From contig NZ_JACJTU010000005.1 of the NCBI RefSeq assembly GCF_014698835.1, forward strand, positions 62,001 through 126,000: a DNA stretch of 64,000 nucleotides, written 5' to 3'. Positions within the stretch are counted from its first letter, which is position 1. Each line of letters opens with the position of its first letter. Both the position numbers and the translations under genes were made by a program. The notes under the pieces are model-generated. The model worked only from the letters and a program-made list of their open reading frames with translations, was not told the DNA's origin and did no database searches. Positions 35,453-44,114 of the stretch are shown here, in pieces. The stretch comes from Nostoc paludosum FACHB-159 (GTDB lineage: Bacteria; Cyanobacteriota; Cyanobacteriia; Cyanobacteriales; Nostocaceae).

Positions 35453-36649
35453 ATGGGATTAGTCAAAAATTTGTCAATTGGCATTCTCAGTACCGGATTC
35501 GCGGTGTTGGCAACAGCAGCCCAAGCCAAGGCTGTAACATTAACTTACGACAGAAGTATCGGCAGTCCTGGCTTCGGCCCTGGGCAACTTTTTGTCCCCC
35601 AAGGCATAGCGGTGGATAGCCAAGGGAATACCCTCATAGCTAACGGACGCGGTGTTAACCCGGATGGTACTCCTAACTACAGCCTCGGTAACAAAATTGA
35701 AATATTTAATCCTAGCGGTCAGTATATTGGAGCAATTGGCTCCGGCGGGACAGGACCCGGACAGTTTGATGAGCCAACAACTGTAGACTTTAATCCAGTA
35801 ACAGGCGATTTGTATGCAGGTGATGTTTACAACAACCGCATCAATCAATTCGATTCTCAGGGTAACTTTATTAGATCCTTTGCAAATGGATTATTTACCC
35901 CTCGCGTAAACGATCGGATTTTCTTTGGCCCATCTGGTGTGACATTTGACAAAGCTGGCAACGTTTACGTAGGTGATTTTAACGGCGAAAGAATCCTTAA
36001 ATTCACATCAGACGGACAGCAAATTGGTGTCATTGGTGGCACTTTAGGCACTGCACCTGGGCAATTCCAAGGTGTAGCAGGTGTCAGAATTTCCCCAGTT
36101 AGTGGAAATATCTTTGTAGCTGACCAGTATAACAACCGCGTTCAAGTACTCGATCCAAATGGTAATCCTCTGTTGGCATTTGGTTCAGCAGGTAGCGAAG
36201 CTGGACAGTTTCTTCAGCCAATTGGCATCGAAGTGGACGAGTATGAGAATATTTATGTAGCTGATTCTATCAACAGCCGCGTACAGGTGTTTGATAAAAA
36301 CGGTAACTTCTTGACTTCCTTCGGTGAAACAGCCCGCGATGCATCAGGTAACCCTGTACCGCCTCCAGCATTAACTGGCCCTCCTTTTGGCAACCCCCTC
36401 GACCTCACTCCCGGCAGATTTAACTGGACGGGTGGCACAAGTTATAAAGATGGCAAGCTTTATGTGGGCGATTTCTTCCAAGGTCGCGTCCAAGTCTTAA
36501 ATGTAGAAGGCAGAAAACAAGTACCCGAACCTAGTTCAGCGTTGGGGCTAGCATTACTCGGACTTGGGGCTGCTACCGTCACATTGCGGAAACATAGACA
36601 ACAAAAATCAGCTTTCAGTTTTGAAAAGGAACTGCAAAATAATTACTAA
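35453..36649 (+). CDS. scyF: ScyF, secreted NHL-repeat protein with PEP-CTERM tail
   Basis: A 398-residue exported protein. The signal peptide is about 1-27 (FAVLATAAQAKA). At least five NHL-type repeats are visible, each with the GxGPGQF...P.GIAVD...NIYVAD pattern (for example GSAGSEAGQFLQPIGIEVDEYENIYVADS). The C-terminus is VPEPSSALGLALLGLGAATV then RKHR, a PEP-CTERM signal. It is the last core scy gene. It starts 174 nt after scyE. A palindromic GTAATTCG STRR pair separates it from the glycosyltransferase gene. Confidence 0.92.
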   Translation: MGLVKNLSIGILSTGFAVLATAAQAKAVTLTYDRSIGSPGFGPGQLFVPQGIAVDSQGNTLIANGRGVNPDGTPNYSLGNKIEIFNPSGQYIGAIGSGGTGPGQFDEPTTVDFNPVTGDLYAGDVYNNRINQFDSQGNFIRSFANGLFTPRVNDRIFFGPSGVTFDKAGNVYVGDFNGERILKFTSDGQQIGVIGGTLGTAPGQFQGVAGVRISPVSGNIFVADQYNNRVQVLDPNGNPLLAFGSAGSEAGQFLQPIGIEVDEYENIYVADSINSRVQVFDKNGNFLTSFGETARDASGNPVPPPALTGPPFGNPLDLTPGRFNWTGGTSYKDGKLYVGDFFQGRVQVLNVEGRKQVPEPSSALGLALLGLGAATVTLRKHRQQKSAFSFEKELQNNY

Positions 36650-36793
36650 TTCGTAATTCGTAGTTCGTAATTAAAAAGCGTAGAGCAGCCGACACGTTCA
36701 TTTTTAATTGAGCGATCGCCAAAATAGTGGAGAGTCAAAAACTACCACTCAACTGTAATTACGAATTACGAATTACGAATTACGAATTACAAA
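36646..36793. repeat. Inverted AATTACG/CGTAATT STRR after scyF
   Basis: AATTCGTAATTCGTAGTTCG (about 36651-36675) and tandem AATTACG units (about 36763-36793) are reverse complements and can pair over the intervening ~90 nt. The same heptamer array recurs at about 48032-48061 before aroG. Confidence 0.75.
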
Positions 36794-36817
36794 TAGCTTC
36801 CAGGGAATTAACATTTA

Positions 36818-38107
36818 ATGCACATTCTGATTTATTCATACAACTATTATCCAGAGCCAATTGGTATTGCACCTTTGATGACTGAACTAGCTGAAGGACT
36901 AGTTAAACGAGGTCATCAAGTACGGGTGATTACAGGTATGCCTAACTATCCCCAGCGCCAGATTTACGATGAGTACCGGGGTAAGTTATACATTACTGAA
37001 GAAAGAAATGGCGTGATTATTGAGCGTTCTTACCTGCGAATTAAGTCTAAACCTAACCTTTTAGACAGGCTACTCTTAGAGTTGAGTTTTGTCTTTACAA
37101 GTTTTCCACAAGCTCTCAAAGGTAAACGGCCTGATGTAATTCTGTTAACAGTACCGCCGCTACTAATTTCCTTACCTGCAATCTTACTTGGTTGGTTATA
37201 CAACTGCCCAGTGGTGTTGAATGTGCAAGATATCCTTCCGGAAGCTGCCGTGCGTGTTGGGTTAATTAAAAATAAATTGATGATCCGGACTCTGGAAGCT
37301 TTAGAAAGATTTGTTTACCGAAGTGTACATACTATCAGCGTCATTGCCGATGGTTTTGTTGATAATTTAATCAAGAAAAATGTACCTGCTCGTAAAATTT
37401 CCTGCATTTCAAATTGGGTAAATCTCAATTTTATCCGTCCTTTTCCAAAGGAAAATAACTCTTGGAGAGCTAATCATAAACTCGATGATAAATTTGTAGT
37501 TCTTTATTCAGGTAACATTGCTTTAACGCAAGGTTTAGAAACAGTAGTAGAAGCAGCAGCTTGCTTGCGTCACATCAAAGAAATTGCCTTTGTGATCGCT
37601 GGAGAATCCCAAGCCCTCAAAACATTGCAACAACATTGTCTTGCTTGTGGGGCTGATAACGTTTTACTGCTGCCATTGGAACAACGAGAAAAACTACCAC
37701 AAATGTTAGCAGGCGCAGATGTGGGGCTGATTGTGCAAAAGCGCAATGTAATTTCTTTCAATATGCCTTCTAAAATACCATTGCTGTTAGCCAGTGGTCG
37801 CCCAATTGTGGCTTCAGTTCCCGCCACTGGTACTGCTGCCAAAGCTATCGGACAAAGTGGCGGCGGCTTGATTGTTGAGCCAGAGTCAGCAGATGCTTTG
37901 GCGAGTGCGGTACTGGATTTATATAATCATCCAGAACTGGTAACACAATTAGGGCAAAAAGGCAGAAAGTTTGCGGTAGAAAATTATTGCTTTGAGCAAG
38001 CTTTGGAACGGTACGAAAAGCTATTTGCTAATGCGATCGCCAAAAAAACATCAACTTTGGATATCTTACCAAAATTGAGTTCTAAAGAATCACTTGTTGA
38101 TATTTGA
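36818..38107 (+). CDS. WcaI-like family 4 glycosyltransferase
   Basis: A 429-residue GT-B glycosyltransferase. The N-terminal domain has IYSYNYYPEPIGIAPLMTELAEGL near 5-28 and a membrane-associated hydrophobic patch (LLTVPPLLISLPAILLGWL). The donor-binding domain has VLYSGNIALTQGLETVVEAA near 228 and MPSKIPLLLASGRPIVAS near 309. A glycosyltransferase of this kind lies at the same position in the Nostoc punctiforme scytonemin cluster (NpR1270). Its acceptor is unknown; glycosylated scytonemin or matrix polysaccharide are possibilities. It lies 15 nt before tyrA. Confidence 0.9.
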   Translation: MHILIYSYNYYPEPIGIAPLMTELAEGLVKRGHQVRVITGMPNYPQRQIYDEYRGKLYITEERNGVIIERSYLRIKSKPNLLDRLLLELSFVFTSFPQALKGKRPDVILLTVPPLLISLPAILLGWLYNCPVVLNVQDILPEAAVRVGLIKNKLMIRTLEALERFVYRSVHTISVIADGFVDNLIKKNVPARKISCISNWVNLNFIRPFPKENNSWRANHKLDDKFVVLYSGNIALTQGLETVVEAAACLRHIKEIAFVIAGESQALKTLQQHCLACGADNVLLLPLEQREKLPQMLAGADVGLIVQKRNVISFNMPSKIPLLLASGRPIVASVPATGTAAKAIGQSGGGLIVEPESADALASAVLDLYNHPELVTQLGQKGRKFAVENYCFEQALERYEKLFANAIAKKTSTLDILPKLSSKESLVDI

Positions 38108-38122
38108 AAATGGGTAAGTAAA

Positions 38123-39022
38123 GTGAAAAAAAGTAACCAAAGCTCGATCGCTCTAATTGGCGATCGCCTATCATTCTTAGATAAAGAATTACTTTCTCCA
38201 GCTGAGATACCTGAATCTGTAATAAATGATGTCACTCCCCGAAAAATTACTATCATCGGTGGACATGGCAGAATGGGAAAATTATTTAAAGAGCAATTTT
38301 CAGCAGTAGGCCATCACGTTAGCGTTCTAGAACATGAAGATTGGGGATATGCACAGCAACTCTTAAACTCTGCCGAATTAGTTATAGTCAGCGTTCCCAT
38401 TGAATATACAGTTGATGTTATCAAGCGTGCAGCTAAATATCTTGCACCAACTACAGCTTTGTGCGATGTCACGAGTATTAAAATACAGTCAACTCAAGCA
38501 ATGCTCGAATACCATTCAGGCCCCGTTATGGGTTTGCACCCGATGTTTGGGCCGAATATTAAATCCTTTTTAGGACAAAAATTTGTGATTTGCCCAGGGC
38601 GAAACGATGAAGCATTCCTCTGGTTATTAGACTTGATTAAAGGTCATGGTGGCGAATTAATTGTTTGCACACCTGAAGAACACGATCGCATGATGGTAAT
38701 TATTCAAGCAGTGCAGCATTTTTGTAGATTGAGCTTTGGTATTTTCTTAGCAGAAACAAGAATTAATCTAGAACAGAGTTTATTACTATCAACTCCTAGC
38801 TATCGGCAACAAATTGAGAGTATTAAACGTTTGTTTTCCCAAAACTCTCACTTATGTGTAGATATTATGCTAGCTACAGAAGAAAGATGTGAAGCAATTA
38901 ACTCTTTAGCTAATACTTACAGTCGCTTGGCAAGACTAGTAAAAATGAAAGATAGGGACGCATTAATACAAGAGTTTGAAAGTATCCAAGGATTTTTTGA
39001 GGAAAAAACAAGGCTCTTGTAA
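38123..39022 (+). CDS. tyrA: Prephenate dehydrogenase (TyrA)
   Basis: A 299-residue NAD-dependent dehydrogenase like the dehydrogenase half of enteric T-proteins, without the chorismate mutase half. The Rossmann loop is IIGGHGRMGKLF near 49-60, VIVSVPIEYT near 87-96 and GPVMGLHPMFGPNIKSF near 133-149. It makes p-hydroxyphenylpyruvate, the second substrate of ScyA. It starts at GTG 38123, since no ATG precedes the conserved part. Tight spacing to the glycosyltransferase suggests one transcript. The dsbA and aroB genes expected next are not present. Confidence 0.9.
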   Translation: MKKSNQSSIALIGDRLSFLDKELLSPAEIPESVINDVTPRKITIIGGHGRMGKLFKEQFSAVGHHVSVLEHEDWGYAQQLLNSAELVIVSVPIEYTVDVIKRAAKYLAPTTALCDVTSIKIQSTQAMLEYHSGPVMGLHPMFGPNIKSFLGQKFVICPGRNDEAFLWLLDLIKGHGGELIVCTPEEHDRMMVIIQAVQHFCRLSFGIFLAETRINLEQSLLLSTPSYRQQIESIKRLFSQNSHLCVDIMLATEERCEAINSLANTYSRLARLVKMKDRDALIQEFESIQGFFEEKTRLL

Positions 39023-39530
39023 AATCAGTGAAATTTTTAAAATATAGGCGATAGTATTTTGAATTTTGGATTTTAGATTGAAAATCGCTTTTTATAGCGG
39101 GTTATGGAATTTATTTGTGGCATTTTTTTTAAAACTAAATTATCTAGATTTTTATTATTGTTGTAATATATCAGATTAGCTAAAGTAATTACAGTAGATG
39201 GATAGATAATCATTTACTACTTTGGATAGAGGTCAATCATTACAGTAAATGCCATCAATAAATATTTGATTAAAGCAGTGCAAAAAGCGAATAAATTGAC
39301 ACCCAATCTAAAAATTATCCAATGTCTTATTTGCTTGATATCTTGTATTCTTAAATAAGAAGCGAAAAGATTTTAATTACATTTTTATAAATAACTTCCG
39401 GATTAAGATAGATTGATTCAGATTGACATAGAATCATCTAATTTTATTCTCAATCCAAAAATAAATACTAACAATGATAAATGGTTATTGGCTAATGATT
39501 GACTAAATATTTATTCCAGAGAAATTCCCC
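39023..39530. other. Intergenic gap where dsbA and aroB are expected
   Basis: 508 bp of AT-rich sequence with no coherent reading frame. I see no remnant recognisable as dsbA or aroB. Confidence 0.55.
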
Positions 39531-41729
39531 ATGATTTTTGATTCCCGTTCCTATAAAACCCTTGGCGGTGTAATTGTCTCTCGCTCCATAACCGAAGTGA
39601 AAATGGACACTGCCCTTGAAGATATTCTGTTCCACCTAAATTCTCAGCGTGGAGGCTTATTAACGAGTAGCTACGAATATCCAGGAAGGTACAAAAGATG
39701 GGCGATTGGATTTGTCAATCCACCATTGGAATTGACTACGCAGGATAATGTTTTCACGTTGAGAACATTGAATGAACGTGGTTGGATACTTTTACCATTA
39801 TTGTTAGAGTACTTACAGCAATCAAAACAGCTGGAGAGAGTTATCCAAGACAATAAATATATCACAGGATTTGTTAAACCTACCAAACAATTCTTTGCCG
39901 AAGAAGACCGGAGTAAGCAACCTTCAGCATTTACAGTTGTCCGTGAAATTCTACATACTTTTTCTAGTCAAGAAGACGAGCATTTAGGATTGTATGGTGC
40001 GTTTGGCTATGATTTAGTTTTTCAATTTGAACCAATTCGCCAGCGCTTAGAACGTCCTAAAGATCAACAGGATTTGGTACTTTATTTACCTGATGAATTA
40101 ATTATTGTTGACTACTACCAGCAACGTGCATTTTGTCTGCGATATGACTTTGAAACGGCGTATGGTAGCACTAAGAATATTCCCCGGACAGGCGAATCTA
40201 TTGATTATCGCGGAAAACATCTGGTAGCAACTCAAACTGGTGACCATGCAATAGGTGAGTATGCAAAAAAAGTTGAAGTTGCGCTCGATTATTTTCGCAG
40301 AGGCGATTTATTTGAAGTGGTTCCTAGTCAAAACTTTGTTGAAGGTTATGAAGAAGAACCCAGCAAGTTATTTGAAACTTTAAAGGATATAAATCCTAGT
40401 CCTTATGGATTTATTTTTAATTTAGGTGGAGAATATCTAATTGGTGCATCTCCAGAAATGTTTGTGCGGGTTGAAGGTAAGCGGGTAGAAACTTGTCCCA
40501 TTAGTGGCACTATTCGCAGGGGGCAAGATGCTCTTGATGATGCTGTGCAAATTCGGCAATTACTCAATTCACACAAGGATGAAGCTGAGTTAACCATGTG
40601 TACTGATGTGGATCGCAATGATAAATCTCGAATTTGCGAACCTGGTTCAGTACAAGTCATTGGTCGTCGTCAAATTGAATTATATAGCCATTTAATTCAC
40701 ACAGTAGATCATGTTGAAGGTACACTGCGATCGCAATTTGATGCCTTAGATGCATTCTTGAGCCATACTTGGGCAGTTACAGTCACCGGCGCACCCAAAA
40801 GAGCAGCAATAGAATTTATCGAACAATATGAAAAAAGCGCTCGACGTTGGTATGGTGGAGCAGTTGGCTATTTAAATTTCAACGGCAATTTAAATACTGG
40901 ATTAATCCTGCGAACAATTCGATTAAAAGACTGCATCGCCGAAGTGCGAGTTGGTGCTACTGTTCTTTATGACTCCATACCACAAGCAGAAGAACAAGAG
41001 ACAATTACTAAAGCTGCTGCATTATTTGAAACAATTCGCCGCGTTAAACAAAGCAGTCCGAAAATAGATGATTCCACTTCTATCAAATTAAATAAACATA
41101 TCCCAAGCGCTCAACCAGGCAAACGCATTTTGCTAATAGATTATGAAGACTCATTTGTTCATACATTAGCTAATTACATTCGCCAAACCGGTGCCAGCGT
41201 TACCACATTACGTCATGGTTTTTCTGATTCCTTGTTCGACAAAGAACGACCAGACTTAGTTGTTTTATCTCCCGGTCCTGGTAGACCAAATGATTTTCAT
41301 CTTTCCGAGACTATCGGTGCAATTCTTTATCGTCAAATTCCTATTTTCGGAGTTTGTTTAGGACTGCAAGGTATCGTCGAAGCTTTTGGTGGAGAATTAG
41401 GAGTTCTCAACTATCCCCAACATGGTAAATCCTCGCGAATTTTCGTCACCGATTCCGATTCTGTTACCTTCAATAATTTACCAAAATCTTTTGCAGTGGG
41501 TAGATACCACTCATTATTTGCTATCCGAGAACATTTACCAAAGGAATTCAAGGTAACAGCAATTTCCGATGACGATGTAATTATGGGCATCGAACATCAA
41601 ACACTCCCCATCGCCGCCGTTCAATTTCATCCAGAATCAATTATGACCTTAGCAGGAGAAGTCGGTCTGGGAATTATTAAAAATGTGGTAAGCGCGTATA
41701 CGAATGATAAGTTAGGAGTGATGAGTTAG
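39531..41729 (+). CDS. trpE: Anthranilate synthase, fused TrpE-TrpG
   Basis: A 732-residue fusion. The chorismate-binding half (about 1-510) shows GDLFEVVPSQNF near 262, PSPYGFIFNLGGEYLIGASPEMF near 290 and TWAVTVTGAPKRAAI near 415. The glutaminase half (about 525-732) shows VVLSPGPGRPNDFHL, nucleophile in FGVCLGLQG (Cys near 609) and VQFHPESI. It makes anthranilate from chorismate and glutamine. The stop codon and the last residues (KLGVMS) lie in the GTTAGGAGTGATGA repeat. It heads the trpE-C-A-tyrP-B-D run in the scytonemin cluster. Confidence 0.95.
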   Translation: MIFDSRSYKTLGGVIVSRSITEVKMDTALEDILFHLNSQRGGLLTSSYEYPGRYKRWAIGFVNPPLELTTQDNVFTLRTLNERGWILLPLLLEYLQQSKQLERVIQDNKYITGFVKPTKQFFAEEDRSKQPSAFTVVREILHTFSSQEDEHLGLYGAFGYDLVFQFEPIRQRLERPKDQQDLVLYLPDELIIVDYYQQRAFCLRYDFETAYGSTKNIPRTGESIDYRGKHLVATQTGDHAIGEYAKKVEVALDYFRRGDLFEVVPSQNFVEGYEEEPSKLFETLKDINPSPYGFIFNLGGEYLIGASPEMFVRVEGKRVETCPISGTIRRGQDALDDAVQIRQLLNSHKDEAELTMCTDVDRNDKSRICEPGSVQVIGRRQIELYSHLIHTVDHVEGTLRSQFDALDAFLSHTWAVTVTGAPKRAAIEFIEQYEKSARRWYGGAVGYLNFNGNLNTGLILRTIRLKDCIAEVRVGATVLYDSIPQAEEQETITKAAALFETIRRVKQSSPKIDDSTSIKLNKHIPSAQPGKRILLIDYEDSFVHTLANYIRQTGASVTTLRHGFSDSLFDKERPDLVVLSPGPGRPNDFHLSETIGAILYRQIPIFGVCLGLQGIVEAFGGELGVLNYPQHGKSSRIFVTDSDSVTFNNLPKSFAVGRYHSLFAIREHLPKEFKVTAISDDDVIMGIEHQTLPIAAVQFHPESIMTLAGEVGLGIIKNVVSAYTNDKLGVMS

Positions 41730-41892
41730 GAGTGATGAGTTAGGAGTGATGAGTTAGGAGTGATGAGTTAGAAAAAGCCAAATTATTAACTCAATAAGTC
41801 CTGATTAATAGCAAATAAATCCTAACTCTTAACTCGTAACTCTTAACCCTAACTCCTAACTCCTAACTCCTAACTCCTAACTCCTAACTCCT
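41711..41892. repeat. GTTAGGAGTGATGA tandem repeat and inverse CTAACTC heptamers
   Basis: Four copies of the 14-mer (41711-41766) overlap the end of trpE. About eleven CTAACTC-type heptamers follow (41821-41892). GTTAGGAGT and ACTCCTAAC are complementary, so the block can fold into a large hairpin between trpE and trpC. Confidence 0.85.
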
Positions 41893-41915
41893 AACTCATT
41901 CCTATTACCTACCCC

Positions 41916-42755
41916 ATGCATTTTATGATTAACCAAGTTACCCATCCTCGCCACATTCTTGAAGAGATTGTGTTGCATAAAAAGCAAGAAGTTGCACGAA
42001 TGCAGGAAGAATTTTCTTTAGCTTTTTTGGAACAACAGTTAATTGTGGCTCCGACTGTACGAAATTTCTTGAGTGCTTTGCAAGAAAATCCTAAAGTACC
42101 TAGTTTAATTGCTGAAGTCAAAAAAGCATCACCTAGCCGTGGGATTATTAGAGCAGATTTTGACCCGATCGCGATCGCTCAAGCTTACGAACGAGGCGGC
42201 GCAGCTTGTTTATCAGTCCTCACTGACCAAAAGTTCTTTCAAGGCAGTTTTGATAATCTGCGTGCTGTACGTCAGCAAGTAGCATTACCCCTACTGTGCA
42301 AGGAGTTCATCATTGACCCCTATCAAATTTATTTAGCACGGACAGCGGGCGCAGATGCAGTCTTGTTAATTGCCGCTATTTTATCAGACCAAGAACTTCA
42401 AGACTTTTTGCAAGTAATTCACGATTTGGGGATGAATGCATTAGTCGAAGTTCATACCTTAGCTGAATTGGATCGCGTGCTAAACCTTGACAACTTGCGT
42501 TTATTAGGAATTAACAATCGTAATTTAGAAGATTTTACAGTTGATTTAGGAATAACACAGCAACTTTTAACACAGCGTCAACAATATTTGCAAAGCTTAG
42601 ATATTACCGTCGTCAGCGAGTCTGGACTGTATACACCTGCTGATTTATCTCTTGTCGCCGAAGCTGGTGTCCGTGCAGTTTTGGTGGGAGAGTCTTTAGT
42701 GAAACAAACCGATGTAGAACAGGCTGTGCGTAGTCTTTTAAGTGCTGAGTCTTGA
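41916..42755 (+). CDS. trpC: Indole-3-glycerol phosphate synthase
   Basis: A 279-residue (beta/alpha)8 enzyme. Landmarks are [15 protein letters not shown] near 66-80, the catalytic Lys in [12 protein letters not shown] near 128, and [16 protein letters not shown] near 196-211, with VVSESGL near 226 and VLVGESLVK near 250. It converts CdRP to indole-3-glycerol phosphate. ATG 41916 is first; a second ATG three codons later is also possible. The final residues (LLSAES) come from a GAGTGCT repeat. The 21-bp array follows at once. Confidence 0.95.
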   Translation: MHFMINQVTHPRHILEEIVLHKKQEVARMQEEFSLAFLEQQLIVAPTVRNFLSALQENPKVPSLIAEVKKASPSRGIIRADFDPIAIAQAYERGGAACLSVLTDQKFFQGSFDNLRAVRQQVALPLLCKEFIIDPYQIYLARTAGADAVLLIAAILSDQELQDFLQVIHDLGMNALVEVHTLAELDRVLNLDNLRLLGINNRNLEDFTVDLGITQQLLTQRQQYLQSLDITVVSESGLYTPADLSLVAEAGVRAVLVGESLVKQTDVEQAVRSLLSAES

Positions 42756-42769
42756 GAAAATTTTAAAAA

Positions 42770-43102
42770 ATGGAGTTTAAAGACTCGTTCACGAGTATCA
42801 AAGACTCGCTCACGAATATCAAAGACTCGCTCACGAATATCAAAGACTCGCTCACGAGTATCAAAGACTCGTTCACGAGTATCAAAGACTCGTTCACGAG
42901 TATCAAAGACTCGCTCACGAGTATCAAAGACTCGCTCACGAGTATCAAAGACTCGTTCACGAGTATCAAAGACTCGTCCACGAGTATCAAAGACTCTCCC
43001 GCGAGTATCAAAGACTCGCTCACAAGTATTAAAGACTCGCTCACGAATATCAAAGACTCGCTCACGAGTATCAAAGACTCGACAACAAGAATCTTAGCGT
43101 AA
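42770..43102 (+). CDS. Possible heptad-repeat protein (TSIKDSL)15, uncertain
   Basis: An open frame of 110 residues made almost wholly of heptads T-S-I-K-D-S-L. The spacing of Ile and Leu (4 then 3) is the pattern of a two-face coiled coil, though Ser/Thr content is high. ATG 42770 lacks a clear ribosome site (the upstream base run is AAAATTTTAAAAA). The minus strand also has a long repeat frame, so openness alone is weak evidence. It lies on the strand of the trp genes, 15 nt after trpC. It could be a translated spacer or only a repeat. Confidence 0.35.
   Translation: MEFKDSFTSIKDSLTNIKDSLTNIKDSLTSIKDSFTSIKDSFTSIKDSLTSIKDSLTSIKDSFTSIKDSSTSIKDSPASIKDSLTSIKDSLTNIKDSLTSIKDSTTRILA
42779..43081 (+). 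repeat. 21-bp tandem array, 15 units, between trpC and trpA
   Basis: Fourteen full units and one partial of AAAGACTCGCTCACGAGTATC with small variation. Each unit contains the 5-bp hairpin ACTCG-CTCA-CGAGT. Because the period is 7 codons, all frames stay open on both strands. Confidence 0.95.
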
Positions 43103-43167
43103 GTATCGCTAATTGCTAAGTGTTGATTATTGCAGAACTATTAACCAATCATTAAGTATATTTCAAA

Positions 43168-44025
43168 ATGACTTCTATCTCCGCTGACTTTCAAACTTTG
43201 CGCGATCGCCAAGAGTGTGCTTTAATCCCCTTTATCACAGCGGGCGATCCTAATTTACAAACCACAGCCGAGGCTTTACGCATTTTAGACCGCAACGGTG
43301 CAGACTTCATTGAATTGGGCGTTCCCTACTCCGATCCTCTGGCAGATGGGCCTGTAATTCAAGCAGCAGCAACTCGCGCCTTGCAAAATGGCACGAAACT
43401 AGAGCAAGTATTAGACATGTTGCAAGCTGTCATTCCTAACCTAAAAGCGCCGATAATTCTATTTAGTTACTACAATCCCATTTTGCATCGGGGTATTAAG
43501 CCGTTTTTAGGAGAAATTGCCGTTGCTGGGGTGCGAGGCTTGGTAGTGCCAGACTTACCCTTAGAAGAGGCAGAAGAATTAATCCAAACTGCTGCCTTTT
43601 TTGGAATTGAAGTAATTTTACTCGTAGCTCCTACCAGTTCTCAAGATAGAATTACAGCGCTCGCTCATCAATCTCAGGGTTTCATCTACCTTGTGAGCGT
43701 TACAGGTGTTACAGGTGTACGTTCTCAACTCCAAAACCGCGTAAAGAATTTAATTACAAATTTGCGAAGCGTCACCGATAAACCAATTGGCGTTGGCTTT
43801 GGCATCTCAACACCAGAACAAGCATACCAAGTCAGAGAATGGGGAGCAGATGCAGTAATTGTTGGTAGCGCCTTTGTCAAACGGCTAGCTGAAAATTCCC
43901 CAATTCAGGGACTAGAAGCTATTGCACAACTGTGTCGAGAACTCAAAGCAGTAATTACACAAACTCAGCGCAGTTCATCTGTTGAAGGGGTGGAGTATAG
44001 CAAAATGCTGAGTGCTGAGTACTGA
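43168..44025 (+). CDS. trpA: Tryptophan synthase alpha subunit
   Basis: A 285-residue TIM-barrel enzyme. Catalytic residues are seen in [19 protein letters not shown] near 46-64 (Glu and Asp), with [11 protein letters not shown] near 132 and [12 protein letters not shown] near 211, plus the phosphate loop IVGSAFVK near 231. It cleaves indole-3-glycerol phosphate to indole and G3P and works with TrpB, encoded two genes downstream. The C-terminal extension (after LCRELKAV) is partly STRR-derived (MLSAEY). ATG 43168 is at the family position. Confidence 0.95.
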   Translation: MTSISADFQTLRDRQECALIPFITAGDPNLQTTAEALRILDRNGADFIELGVPYSDPLADGPVIQAAATRALQNGTKLEQVLDMLQAVIPNLKAPIILFSYYNPILHRGIKPFLGEIAVAGVRGLVVPDLPLEEAEELIQTAAFFGIEVILLVAPTSSQDRITALAHQSQGFIYLVSVTGVTGVRSQLQNRVKNLITNLRSVTDKPIGVGFGISTPEQAYQVREWGADAVIVGSAFVKRLAENSPIQGLEAIAQLCRELKAVITQTQRSSSVEGVEYSKMLSAEY

Positions 44026-44114
44026 AATCTGCGAGGTGTAGGAGGTGGGGAAGAAATTTCCCTATCTTATCCTCTGCCCCTTTGCTCCTGTGCCTTCCTG
44101 CTTCTAGTAAGACA

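Noticed and set aside
42763..43074. Minus-strand frame ILVSESL repeats
   Set aside because: It is the complement of the 21-bp array. Strand and context favour the plus frame if any is translated.
42779..43081. CRISPR array
   Set aside because: The 21-bp units are directly adjacent with no unique spacers, so this is a plain tandem array. No cas genes are near.
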